DNA of 15,300 bases from Nanobdellati archaeon (GCA_015522495.1 WAMD01000015.1:1-15300); one strand, 5' to 3'. Numbered from the stretch's first letter, positions 7,422-14,267 are shown. Program-made: numbers and translations. Notes: generated by a model from the letters alone, not told the origin.

Positions 7422-8354
7422 CTCCTTTTCCCTGAAATAAAAAACTACACTGCTTTCTGTTGTAACCGCTATATCCCTTGAAAACAATTTTGATATGTTA
7501 GTGTATAAATCATCAACGCTGTGTGCCCTAGTTACAAGTAAAGAATCAAACCTCGAGCCTAGGAGGAACATTTCATGAACAAAGTCCTCCTTTTTTGCTA
7601 GCTCTAAACTTCTCTTCCTTGTGGATGGCTCAACGTTCATGAATATTATACTCCTAACAGCCATACCTATTTTGTTCGCTATTTTCTTATCCAATATAAC
7701 ACTTCTCTTTAGTATAACCTGCTCATCCTTCATCCATTTTATCCGCTTTGAAACAGTATCCCTATGATAACCAAGATCCTCAGCTATCTTAGATATACTT
7801 GCTGTTGGATTGAAAGATATATACTTTATGATAGATATGGATTTCTTATCTATATTTACACTTGTTTTTCTCTTCAGCTCGATATTGTGCAATTTTTCCA
7901 GTGAGAGAACAGGATATGAATATACCCTCCTGACGTACGTAGATGTGCTTTCAATCAATTTGTCAACAAATGCTGCAGAATCGTACTGCCCCTTAAAAAA
8001 GGCGAGAAATGCAATATCATATGGTCCTGTTATTCTATTAGTAACATAGACCTCTGAGAACTCCAATATCATATCATCAAGGATAGATATATTTTTGTGA
8101 TGTCTTGCTTTTATGAAAAACCAGAACGGGTATGAATACCCAAATGCCAACGGGTTTAATCTATATGCATACCCTCTTATCCACCCTTTTGATTCAAACT
8201 TCCTTATCAAATAATTAAGGGTGGTTGGTTTTATCCTTAATCTCTTTGCAATTACCGGGATCGACTCAGATATCCCATTATCTGCAACATGCCTCATCAC
8301 TCTTTTCTCAATTTTTGTCATGTGAGCCATAATGTGTTTGTACATTTTTGTCAT
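7392..8354 (-). CDS. tandem Lrp/AsnC-like transcriptional regulator with two helix-turn-helix domains
   Basis: A 320-residue protein that looks like two Lrp-type units joined end to end. The first winged HTH lies at about 13-61 (PVIAKRLRIKPTTLNYLIRKFESKGWI) and is followed by a ligand-domain-like stretch (YVTNRITGPYDIAFLAFFKG). The second HTH lies at about 168-215 (ASISKIAEDLGYHRDTVSKRIKWM) and is followed by a second such stretch (VHEMFLLGSRFDSLLVTR). Lrp-family proteins usually carry one HTH and one RAM domain (about 150 residues), so this is a duplication. The start is uncertain: in-frame ATGs lie at 8354, 8345, 8330 and 8321. A TATA-like ATATAAATA at 8358-8366 would place transcription near 8333, favouring a leaderless start at 8330 or 8321. 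It is divergent from a small membrane protein, which it may control. Confidence 0.85.
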   Translation of the reverse strand: MTKMYKHIMAHMTKIEKRVMRHVADNGISESIPVIAKRLRIKPTTLNYLIRKFESKGWIRGYAYRLNPLAFGYSYPFWFFIKARHHKNISILDDMILEFSEVYVTNRITGPYDIAFLAFFKGQYDSAAFVDKLIESTSTYVRRVYSYPVLSLEKLHNIELKRKTSVNIDKKSISIIKYISFNPTASISKIAEDLGYHRDTVSKRIKWMKDEQVILKRSVILDKKIANKIGMAVRSIIFMNVEPSTRKRSLELAKKEDFVHEMFLLGSRFDSLLVTRAHSVDDLYTNISKLFSRDIAVTTESSVVFYFREKESPACFLNGF

Positions 8355-8356
8355 AT

Positions 8357-8369
8357 TTATTTATATGGT
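8357..8369 (-). promoter_or_regulatory. TATA-like box upstream of the Lrp-like regulator
   Basis: Read on the minus strand, CATATAAATAAA lies immediately before the first in-frame ATG (8354). At normal archaeal spacing, transcription would begin near 8330-8335, inside the longest open frame. That is why the shorter starts deserve attention. Confidence 0.4.
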
Positions 8370-8412
8370 TAAAAATATGCCCAATTTTTAGATTAGTATT
8401 GCCCAGATTTAG

Positions 8413-8427
8413 GATAAATCTTTTATC
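8413..8427. promoter_or_regulatory. perfect inverted repeat, candidate operator
   Basis: GATAAA-TCT-TTTATC is a perfect palindrome with a 3-base spacer, 36 bases before the start of the small membrane gene and in the divergent gap with the Lrp-like regulator. Just upstream are two similar elements beginning GCCCA at 8379-8393 and 8401-8415 (11 of 15 positions equal), 22 bases apart, about two helical turns. The position fits a binding site for the divergent regulator. This is inference; an AT-rich palindrome can also arise by chance. Confidence 0.35.
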
Positions 8428-8462
8428 TTTGAAATGTTAATTAAAACTTGGAGGTGAGGAAG

Positions 8463-8705
8463 ATGACGGATATGAAAGATATTGGTCTCGGTCCACCTGG
8501 GGAAATTGGGAAAAACATAACTTCATCTATAACATCAACATTAGGGTACGTGTTACTCCTAATAGCTCACGTATCGCTTGACATATCACTCATCATAATC
8601 ATGCTATTAATCCTAACAAATCCGGCAATACTAAGAGCATGGCAAACAGATCTTGTAATTGCTGGTCTTGCTATCATTGATATATGGGTCTCTAAAAGGC
8701 TCTAG
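8463..8705 (+). CDS. small membrane protein of unknown function
   Basis: An 80-residue protein. A short polar N-terminus (MTDMKDIGLGPPGEIGKN) leads into a long hydrophobic stretch at about 25-53 (LGYVLLLIAHVSLDISLIIIMLLIL) and a second one at about 64-76 (LVIAGLAIIDIWV), ending in KRL. It probably spans the membrane two or three times. The ATG at 8463 is chosen because a strong ribosome site, GGAGGTGA (8450-8457), lies five bases upstream; the in-frame TTG at 8448 would be too early. The gene is divergent from the Lrp-like regulator across about 108 bases that hold a palindrome. I do not recognise the family. Regulation by the neighbour is likely from layout; the function is open. Confidence 0.7.
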   Translation: MTDMKDIGLGPPGEIGKNITSSITSTLGYVLLLIAHVSLDISLIIIMLLILTNPAILRAWQTDLVIAGLAIIDIWVSKRL

Positions 8706-8836
8706 AGCTTTCCAGAATGGAGAACCATAACCCCAGTCACCTGCCGAAGGCAGTATGGGGGATGGGATTTGAACAGACCGTCACGTCGGTCTACGGACGA
8801 ACACGCATTCGCTCCCGGCAATATAGCAACGCATTA
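8706..8836. other. GC-rich structured stretch beside tRNA-Arg; possible ncRNA or tRNA remnant
   Basis: By hand count, 48 of 80 bases at 8741-8820 are G or C, far above the surrounding AT-rich intergenic DNA. Read on the minus strand (same direction as the tRNA) it holds AGACCG...CGGTCT with a 6-base loop (8774-8791). It also has CTGCC-TTC-GGCAG (8741-8753), enclosed by CCCCA/TGGGG and CCAT/ATGG pairings (about 8725-8765). A TGTTCAAATCCC segment resembles a tRNA T-loop (B box), but its flanks do not form a T-stem and no D-arm or acceptor pair is visible. In AT-rich archaea such GC islands often mark noncoding RNAs. No protein-coding reading is convincing. Strand and limits are unknown. Confidence 0.4.
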
Positions 8837-8910
8837 TGCCCCTGCCGGGATTTGAACCCGGGCCAGAGGGTCCGCAACCCCCCGTTCTATCCTAGCTAAA
8901 CTACAGGGGC
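8837..8910 (-). tRNA. tRNA-Arg, anticodon GCG
   Basis: A complete cloverleaf reads on the minus strand. It has acceptor GCCCCTG/CAGGGGC with discriminator A, D-stem GTTT/GAAC with GG in the loop, and anticodon stem GGGGG/CCCTC. The loop is TTGCGGA, giving anticodon GCG at 8873-8875. A 4-base variable loop follows, then T-stem CCGGG/CCCGG around TTCAAAT. G15 and C48 are present for the Levitt pair. GCG decodes CGC and CGU, both Arg. No intron and no encoded 3' CCA. It is transcribed away from the zinc-finger/EF-1beta genes, with a TATA-like palindrome about 31-40 bases upstream. Confidence 0.95.
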
Positions 8911-8940
8911 GTACAGGAGCCCAATCAAAACAATCGGTAG

Positions 8941-8950
8941 ATTTATAAAT
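8941..8950. promoter_or_regulatory. palindromic TATA box shared by tRNA-Arg and the zinc-finger/EF-1beta genes
   Basis: ATTTATAAAT is its own reverse complement. On the minus strand its centre is about 35 bases from the tRNA 5' end. On the plus strand it is about 44 bases from the zinc-finger ATG, leaving a leader of some 17 bases that contains GGTGAT. One site could therefore recruit TBP for both directions. TTTAAAA at 8958-8964 is a second plus-strand candidate but would give an almost leaderless transcript. Confidence 0.5.
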
Positions 8951-8988
8951 AAGCCAGTTTAAAATTATAAGCCGAATTGGTGATTTCT

Positions 8989-9144
8989 ATGCAAGTAGTT
9001 AGATGTGTATCTTGCAATAGGGAAACAAACGAATATGTGGAGTTCAAATGCCCAAACTGCGGAAGGACAATTGTTAGATGTTTGGACTGCAGAGCAAAAG
9101 CTGTTAGATGGGTTTGTCCCAACTGTGGATTTGAAGGTCCATGA
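8989..9144 (+). CDS. small four-CxxC zinc-finger protein (DUF1610 / HVO_2753-like)
   Basis: A 51-residue protein with four CxxC pairs: Cys6/9, 21/24, 31/34 and 43/46. It can bind two zinc ions as a pair of zinc ribbons. The sequence CPNCGFEGP at the end and CPNCGRTIVRC in the middle match a widespread archaeal family of tiny zinc-finger proteins commonly encoded next to aEF-1beta. The ribosome site GGTGAT (8979-8984) precedes the ATG by a few bases. The next gene, aEF-1beta, begins 9 bases after its stop, so they are cotranscribed. The molecular role is not established from sequence; a link to translation or RNA binding is inferred from the conserved neighbour. Confidence 0.85.
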   Translation: MQVVRCVSCNRETNEYVEFKCPNCGRTIVRCLDCRAKAVRWVCPNCGFEGP

Positions 9145-9153
9145 GGTGTAGAT

Positions 9154-9405
9154 ATGGGAGAAGTGGTTGCTGTTATTAAGCTAATGCCTGAAGAGCCAGA
9201 TAAATTTGAAATAATGAAGGAAAAAGTTACAAATGCTATCAAGGCTGAAAAGGTTGAAGAGGAACCAATTGCATTTGGATTGAAGGCATTAAAAGTGACT
9301 GTAGTTGTTAAAGACGAAGAAGGCGGAACTGAGGCTGTGGAAAAGAAACTTAGAGATATACCGGAAGTTTCTGACGTGCAGGTGGTGGACTTAGGTAGGT
9401 TGTGA
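9154..9405 (+). CDS. ef1b: archaeal elongation factor 1-beta (nucleotide exchange factor)
   Basis: An 83-residue protein matching the archaeal EF-1beta family in full length (usually just under 90). The N-terminus GEVVAVIKLMPEEPD and the GLKALKVTVVVKDEEGGTEAVEKKL segment are typical of this small alpha/beta fold. It promotes GDP/GTP exchange on EF-1alpha, which delivers aminoacyl-tRNA to the ribosome. The ribosome site GAGGTG lies at 9143-9148, overlapping the stop of the zinc-finger gene. Its last 15 bases overlap the 3' end of the convergent Mut7-C gene. Confidence 0.95.
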   Translation: MGEVVAVIKLMPEEPDKFEIMKEKVTNAIKAEKVEEEPIAFGLKALKVTVVVKDEEGGTEAVEKKLRDIPEVSDVQVVDLGRL

Positions 9406-9819
9406 ACTAATTTTATCTCTAACCCTCTTCAAAAAAGATCTCATCCTCATCCAGTGCGAGCCCTCCCAATATAACTGGCCGCACCTCTTGCATTTCCATC
9501 CTTTATCTACATAGTTTGGTAATCCTACGCTAGTTGGCTCTAGCTCACCGTTGCACTTTGGACAGCGCAAGGGAATAGGCTCACTAGGTATCTCCATTCC
9601 TAGTTCCCTAGCCAGGAAAACCAGCTGGTCGTCTAAGTTTTGGGATGGTAGATGAAGACCTTTAACTGATTTATCAAGAGTTAGTAAAATCCTTCCCTCC
9701 AACCTAGCTCTGGCCTCCAGACTGGAGTCACCCTCGTTCGTGGCTAGCTCAGTATCATAACCAATTATCCTAAGCCACCTAGCTAGCTTGCCTAGCATTG
9801 CATCGCAAAGGAATCTCAT
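9391..9819 (-). CDS. Mut7-C RNase-domain protein (DUF82, PIN-like) with zinc ribbon
   Basis: A 142-residue protein. Residues 1-~80 carry the Mut7-C/DUF82 PIN-like fold: MRFLCDAMLGKLARWLRIIGYDTE with acidic Asp6, and ILLTLDKSV with Asp49, the positions expected to bind metal. Residues 86-113 form a zinc ribbon (Cys86, Cys89, Cys110, Cys113), followed by YWEGSHWMRMR, a usual ending in this family. Members are thought to be ribonucleases, but substrates are mostly unknown. The ATG abuts the stop codon of the upstream pilin-like gene (TAG 9822-9820, ATG 9819-9817), so the two may be cotranscribed although no functional link is evident. The 3' end overlaps aEF-1beta by 15 bases. Confidence 0.88.
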   Translation of the reverse strand: MRFLCDAMLGKLARWLRIIGYDTELATNEGDSSLEARARLEGRILLTLDKSVKGLHLPSQNLDDQLVFLARELGMEIPSEPIPLRCPKCNGELEPTSVGLPNYVDKGWKCKRCGQLYWEGSHWMRMRSFLKRVRDKISSQPT

Positions 9820-11790
9820 CTAGGACACTGCATACGTCTTTGTCTTTCCGTCGCATCCCTTGTAAACCACATGGTAACTATCGCTTGTCGGGACCTCAAC
9901 CGTGTTGGTGTAAAAGGTATTGCAATTGCTCACGCTTGCGTTGACCACTGTTCCGGTGCTGTTTGTCAACGCCACCCATTCTAAGCCGGGGTCGTAGTTT
10001 ACTGTGTATGTGACGTTTGTCCAGACAGGGAGATACTTGAAAGATAGATAATGCAAGATAGGCGTTGATAGCATATCCAAACTAGTATAATTAACCATAT
10101 ACTTAACGTACCTGGCTACATCCCCGATAGTCTCTCCATTTGATACTCCCACTGTTATATTCGATGAAAAATTAGATTCATTACTAACAACAAAGGATAT
10201 ATTATACTCAGTATCTGCAGGATTATCTATCCCCCATGTGACCTGAGTAATATTAGACAACGGTATACTAATTACATTTGACACAAAATTACCTTTTGGA
10301 TAATAATAAGTAGTAGAGTTCGAGATATACAAGTCATAATGGTTGGTGTATTTGTCTCCGAGTAGATAAACCAGATTCCCACAATGTGCCACACTGGGAA
10401 GAATCCAATACCCGTCAGATAAAGCCTTACTGTTCTTCCAGTTTGAAGAAGAGTTAGTATAGTATATATGTGTATCACTATCTCTGTAATCCTCCCAAAA
10501 TGCATGTACAACCCCATTATCTGTAACTGTCAGCTTCGGTAGATCCTGTCTGTGTGTTTCATTAGTAACTTGGAGTATACTCCAGTTGGATGAGGAGTTA
10601 GCGTAGTATATATCCCAATTCCCAGACTCTGTGCCCTGCCAAACCACATGAAGAACCCCACTGCTAAACACTGCCTCTGGAACTTCATCATAATCATCTG
10701 TATTTGTTATTGACGTTATGTCCCAGCCGGATGAGGAGTTAGCATAGTATATGTTTTCTCTATCGCCATAATCATCCATGAAAATAATATGTTTGATTCC
10801 ATTATTGTCAATGAATAAAGATGGATATCTCGGGTGAGAATCCCTATCTACTAACTTAGTTTGGTTCCATCCGGATGAGGAATTAGCATAGTAAACTGCA
10901 TCCCCATTATCTGATCTGTCGATCCAAACTATGTGTACAACTCCATCGTTATCAACAGTTACATAAGGATCCGCTGAACCTGGTGTGCCTGATGTTATCC
11001 TAACGTTCTCCCAGCTGGATGAAGAATTAGCGTAGTATATATAGTGGTCCTCATCAACTTTGCGATGCCAGGCAACATGAACAATACCATTCGAGTCTAT
11101 CACTAGTGAAGGAGAGTTATCACCTGGGTCTCCATGTGATCCAGAAACTTGGGTAACATTCCAGCCGGAGGAGGAGTTGGCATAGTATATATCCTTCCCA
11201 CCAGGCCCATCAGCAGTGAAGGCAACATGAACAATACCATTCGAGTCTACTCCAGCATCAGACTCATACTCCCTATCATCATTCCCAGTTATATTAGACT
11301 CCCACCACATCTTTGATAAGAGCTTCAGGCTCCCAGTTGTAGTATTGGAGTACGTACCTGGAAAACTAGTATCCACCCAACTCTTAGTTTCAAATCCTGG
11401 AGAGCTAGTAACAGTAACTTCAGCTGCCTTTGGTAACTCTATTTCAGTTGAGCCGGTGCCGGATCCCCAAAGCACTATCTTCCCAGACTTTGGAGGGATG
11501 GTACATACCGCCTGACCACCAGGTTGGATGGTTACAGTCCCTCCAAAGTCACACTTAATTCCAGCTGTGGAATTCAGCTTGTCAAGTGTGAGTGGTTTAC
11601 TGCCGAGGTTTGCAACAGCCACATGGCCTTTGTTATCGAGAGGAACAGCTGTAATAGGTATAGGGGACTTACTAGTAGGCTGCTTTGTAACCAGCCCGCT
11701 TGCCCAAAAATATATACCAACTGCTGCTATTACTGATATAGATATTAAAAGAACAATAGATACGATTGCAGATATTCCCTTGGCCTTCAC
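9820..11790 (-). CDS. large pilin-like surface protein with seven-repeat beta-propeller
   Basis: About 656 residues. The N-terminus MKAKGISAIVSIVLLISISVIAAVGIYFW is a class III (type IV pilin/archaellin) signal: a short basic stretch ending in Gly, then a hydrophobic helix. Cleavage is expected after KAKG. A beta-rich pilin-like domain follows (to about 130, with one Cys pair). Seven repeats of 47-50 residues come next, with core V-DSNGIVHVAW ... IYYANSSSxW, the layout of a seven-bladed beta-propeller; the seventh copy is degenerate. A C-terminal beta region (WGIDNPADTEYNISF ... YVKYMVNYTSLD) ends in KTYAVS. Nearly every repeat carries an N-glycosylation sequon at NSSS, and more lie elsewhere. 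The start is the GTG at 11790, with GGGTG six bases upstream; the GTG at 11799 is an in-frame alternative. Role as an adhesive or minor pilin is inferred. Confidence 0.8.
   Translation of the reverse strand: MKAKGISAIVSIVLLISISVIAAVGIYFWASGLVTKQPTSKSPIPITAVPLDNKGHVAVANLGSKPLTLDKLNSTAGIKCDFGGTVTIQPGGQAVCTIPPKSGKIVLWGSGTGSTEIELPKAAEVTVTSSPGFETKSWVDTSFPGTYSNTTTGSLKLLSKMWWESNITGNDDREYESDAGVDSNGIVHVAFTADGPGGKDIYYANSSSGWNVTQVSGSHGDPGDNSPSLVIDSNGIVHVAWHRKVDEDHYIYYANSSSSWENVRITSGTPGSADPYVTVDNDGVVHIVWIDRSDNGDAVYYANSSSGWNQTKLVDRDSHPRYPSLFIDNNGIKHIIFMDDYGDRENIYYANSSSGWDITSITNTDDYDEVPEAVFSSGVLHVVWQGTESGNWDIYYANSSSNWSILQVTNETHRQDLPKLTVTDNGVVHAFWEDYRDSDTHIYYTNSSSNWKNSKALSDGYWILPSVAHCGNLVYLLGDKYTNHYDLYISNSTTYYYPKGNFVSNVISIPLSNITQVTWGIDNPADTEYNISFVVSNESNFSSNITVGVSNGETIGDVARYVKYMVNYTSLDMLSTPILHYLSFKYLPVWTNVTYTVNYDPGLEWVALTNSTGTVVNASVSNCNTFYTNTVEVPTSDSYHVVYKGCDGKTKTYAVS
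10318..11260 (-). repeat. seven tandem coding repeats, period 141-150 bases (beta-propeller blades)
   Basis: The DNA encoding YYANSSS-W recurs with plus-strand unit starts at 10438, 10582, 10723, 10867, 11011 and 11161, plus a degenerate copy near 10320. Spacings are 144, 141, 144, 144 and 150 bases, all multiples of three. The conserved core on the plus strand is CCAGCCGGATGAGGAGTTAG followed by CGTAGTATAT, with a few changes in each copy. The repeats are protein-coding, not a CRISPR array. Confidence 0.85.
11070..11249. repeat. 30-base exact direct repeat within the propeller gene
   Basis: Positions 11070-11099 and 11220-11249 are identical over 30 bases and lie exactly 150 bases (50 codons) apart. 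They encode DSNGIVHVA in two adjacent blades. The other blades differ at the DNA level here, so this pair points to a recent duplication or gene conversion. Confidence 0.85.
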
Positions 11791-11828
11791 ACCCAACACC
11801 CTGGTTTCATGTTGTATATAACTTAGGA

Positions 11829-11842
11829 ATATATTATATTGT
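11829..11842 (-). promoter_or_regulatory. putative TATA box of the pilin-like gene
   Basis: On the minus strand an AATATAATATATT run lies about 40-50 bases before the GTG start. At normal archaeal spacing this puts transcription near 11810, with a short leader holding GGGTG. The rest of the 11800-11908 gap shows only AT-rich DNA with no clear element for rad50 beyond a weak AATTTAA at 11879-11884. Confidence 0.4.
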
Positions 11843-11908
11843 TGATGGAAAACAACGACAAGATGTAAACCACTAAGAATTTAACCAAAAACAAACAAAA
11901 AATAGGCA

Positions 11909-14257
11909 ATGATTAAAAGAATTCTCCTAGAAAACTGGAGGTCGCATGCCAGGTCGGAGCTGGTGTTTTCTAATGGAACGAACGTTTTAGTCGGAAGGAT
12001 GGGATCTGGGAAGTCATCTGTAATGGATGCTATATCTTTTGCACTGTTTGGAACTTTCCCGAATGTACAATCTAGAAAGGTAAAGCTTGAAGATTACATA
12101 ATGAACAAACCAAGTATTAGACAAAAAGCAAAGGTGGAATTAGAACTAGAGATAAATGGGAAAGCGTACAAGGTTACAAGGGAGATAACAAGAGGGAAAG
12201 GAACTAGCAAAGCAGAACTATTAGAAGAGGGCAAACTCAAAGAAGCAGTAATATCCCAAGTGAATGAATCCTTGTCTAGGATTATTGGGATGAATTATGA
12301 CTTATTCTCGAAAGCGATATACTCTGAACAAAATCAAATAGACTATTTTTTGCAGATACCTGCCGGAAAGAGAAAACAGAAAATCGATGAACTGCTTGGT
12401 ATAGATAAATTTGAAGATGCTAGAAAGAACTTAGTATCCGCCGTCAACCGAATTAAGGACAGGATAAGGGACAGGAAGGATGAGATGGAGAACATAAAGA
12501 TTGATGAGATGCTCAAGAACATAAACAACATATCCTCTGAGATAAGTGAGCTAGAAAATGGGATCAACAAAATAAGGGAAGGTATTACAAAGCTGGGGGA
12601 ATCTGTCAAAGTGGCAAAGTCATCTGTTGATCGACTGGAAAAGATTAGATCCGAAAGGGAAGAAGTAAACAAGAAAATTGAAAACCTGAAAGGCAAACTA
12701 GTATGGACAGAAAAGAGGGAAAAAGAAATTGAGGAAAAACTCGGTGACAAACTGAACGCAGACATGGACTTGGAGCTAAAAGGTGAAAGGGATCAGTTAG
12801 AATCACTTAAAAGAGACTTGGAAAAGATTGAAGCTGAACTAGATAGCATATCCAAAAGGAAAGCAGATATAAACGCAAAGGTTAGAATGAACGAAGAGAG
12901 GATAAAGAGAAAGGAAACACTGCAAAAAACAATTGGAGAGAAGAAGATAAATTTGGTAGACAAGAGAGAACTTGAAGGGAAACTGGTAGAAGTAAACAAT
13001 GAGATAGATAAGTATGAGAAAAGGATGACTGAACTGAAGGCCACTGCTGAAAAGCTAAAAGAGAGACAAACCTCCTTATCAAAGGCAAGCGGTAGGTGCC
13101 CAGTGTGTGACTCTAAACTGCCAGATGACAAAAAGGAAAGACTAATATTGGACGCAAAGGCAAGTATCGAAACAACAAACGTAGAGATAAGGAAAGTGGA
13201 AAAACTTTTATCAGAAGATAAAGCAAAGAGGGATGAGATAAACAGGAAAATGAGGGAACTGGAAGTAACCGAAAGGGAGATTGCAAACCTGGAGAATGAA
13301 CTCAACTCGCTGACAATTGAAGACATTGAGAAGATGAAAGGGGAACTATCAGACCTAGATATGACCGAGAGGAAGAATGTGGAAAGGAGAAACCAGCTGA
13401 AAACAGGACTAGACAAGTTGGTCCAAACCGTGAGCAAGTTGGAGATGCTTGCTGAGATGAAAAAAGAATATCAGTCACTGGTCACAAACAAGGGAGAAAT
13501 ACTATCTAGTATAAAATCGTTTGAGAACGAGCTTGCAAAACTGCCCTTCGATGAAAATGAGTATAACAGGTTGAAGAATGAATACGTCAAGCTTTCATCA
13601 GAGCTCTCGTCAAAGAAGACTGAACTAACTGGTAAACTGCACCTTGTCGAGGAAAAAAAGAAGCTTTTGAAGGAGCTGAATGAAAAGATAGAATGGAGAA
13701 AGAAGTTGGAGGGGGAGGTAATCACACTTGAGTCTACTTGGAAATCTCTGAGGCAGTTATCCACAGCTCTAGAAACAAGCCAATTAAAGCTAAGAGAAGA
13801 ATTCGTCGACACTGTGAACGCTGCACTCGCTGATATATGGCCAAGGGTGTATCCATACGGTGATTATCAATCCCTTAGGCTTAATGTTGGTGAGAAAGAT
13901 TATGTTCTAGAGCTACAAAGAAACGATGAGAGATGGGTAAATGTTGAGGGAGTTGCATCCGGAGGGGAGAGAAGTGCTGCTGCCCTCGCACTTAGGGTGG
14001 CATTCGCGTTGGTGCTAACGCAAAAACTTAGCTGGCTGATACTTGACGAACCAACACACAACCTAGACAAAGACGGGGTAAAGGCGTTAGCAGTAACATT
14101 GAAAGAACACCTCCCTGGGCTAGTTGAACAGATATTCATAATAACCCATGACGAAGAAATGGAAAGAGCTGTCTCTGGGACTCTCTACAGGTTTGAAAGG
14201 GATAAAACAGCAAACGAACCGACCCAAGTTACACTAATAAGCTCTGGGAGCGAGTGA
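11909..14257 (+). CDS. rad50: DNA double-strand break repair ATPase Rad50
   Basis: A 782-residue SMC-like ATPase that, with the Mre11 nuclease, tethers and processes DNA ends. The N-terminal head has the family start MIKRILLENWRSH and Walker A GRMGSGKSS at 29-37. A long coiled coil rich in Glu, Lys, Arg and Leu fills about 160-650. It is broken by the zinc hook CPVC (Cys397, Cys400), which dimerises two Rad50 molecules through zinc. The C-terminal head has signature ASGGERSAAALAL (683 on) and Walker B LILDEPTHNLD (Asp713, Glu714). All functional motifs are intact. It is somewhat shorter than many archaeal Rad50s (around 850-900), mainly in the coil. No mre11, herA or nurA lies next to it, unlike the usual archaeal operon. 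The ribosome site is weak, so a leaderless start is possible. Confidence 0.95.
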   Translation: MIKRILLENWRSHARSELVFSNGTNVLVGRMGSGKSSVMDAISFALFGTFPNVQSRKVKLEDYIMNKPSIRQKAKVELELEINGKAYKVTREITRGKGTSKAELLEEGKLKEAVISQVNESLSRIIGMNYDLFSKAIYSEQNQIDYFLQIPAGKRKQKIDELLGIDKFEDARKNLVSAVNRIKDRIRDRKDEMENIKIDEMLKNINNISSEISELENGINKIREGITKLGESVKVAKSSVDRLEKIRSEREEVNKKIENLKGKLVWTEKREKEIEEKLGDKLNADMDLELKGERDQLESLKRDLEKIEAELDSISKRKADINAKVRMNEERIKRKETLQKTIGEKKINLVDKRELEGKLVEVNNEIDKYEKRMTELKATAEKLKERQTSLSKASGRCPVCDSKLPDDKKERLILDAKASIETTNVEIRKVEKLLSEDKAKRDEINRKMRELEVTEREIANLENELNSLTIEDIEKMKGELSDLDMTERKNVERRNQLKTGLDKLVQTVSKLEMLAEMKKEYQSLVTNKGEILSSIKSFENELAKLPFDENEYNRLKNEYVKLSSELSSKKTELTGKLHLVEEKKKLLKELNEKIEWRKKLEGEVITLESTWKSLRQLSTALETSQLKLREEFVDTVNAALADIWPRVYPYGDYQSLRLNVGEKDYVLELQRNDERWVNVEGVASGGERSAAALALRVAFALVLTQKLSWLILDEPTHNLDKDGVKALAVTLKEHLPGLVEQIFIITHDEEMERAVSGTLYRFERDKTANEPTQVTLISSGSE

Positions 14258-14267
14258 AAATAGTTTG

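Noticed and set aside
8725..8775. H/ACA guide RNA with a K-turn on the plus strand (hairpin followed by ACA)
   Set aside because: The asymmetric internal loop (GTCAC opposite TA) does not give the tandem G-A pairs of a K-turn, and no pseudouridine pocket could be drawn.
8760..8836. A second full tRNA on the minus strand beside tRNA-Arg
   Set aside because: Only a T-loop-like TTCAAAT is present. The flanks GTCTG and CCCAT do not pair, and no D-arm or matching acceptor strand is found upstream.
8717..8899. 60-codon open frame on the plus strand across the tRNA region (contains CRDLNPG)
   Set aside because: It runs antisense through tRNA-Arg; the CRDLNPG string is the familiar false translation of a tRNA T-arm complement. 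No ribosome site.
10318..11260. CRISPR-like regular repeats
   Set aside because: Spacing is 141-150 bases, always a multiple of three, and the repeats encode a conserved peptide motif in a long open frame.
12343..13437. Two open frames on the minus strand (140 and 214 codons), rich in Ser, Phe and Leu
   Set aside because: They are shadows of the purine-rich Rad50 coiled-coil coding strand, which lacks stops on the opposite strand. Composition is low-complexity and no motif is present.
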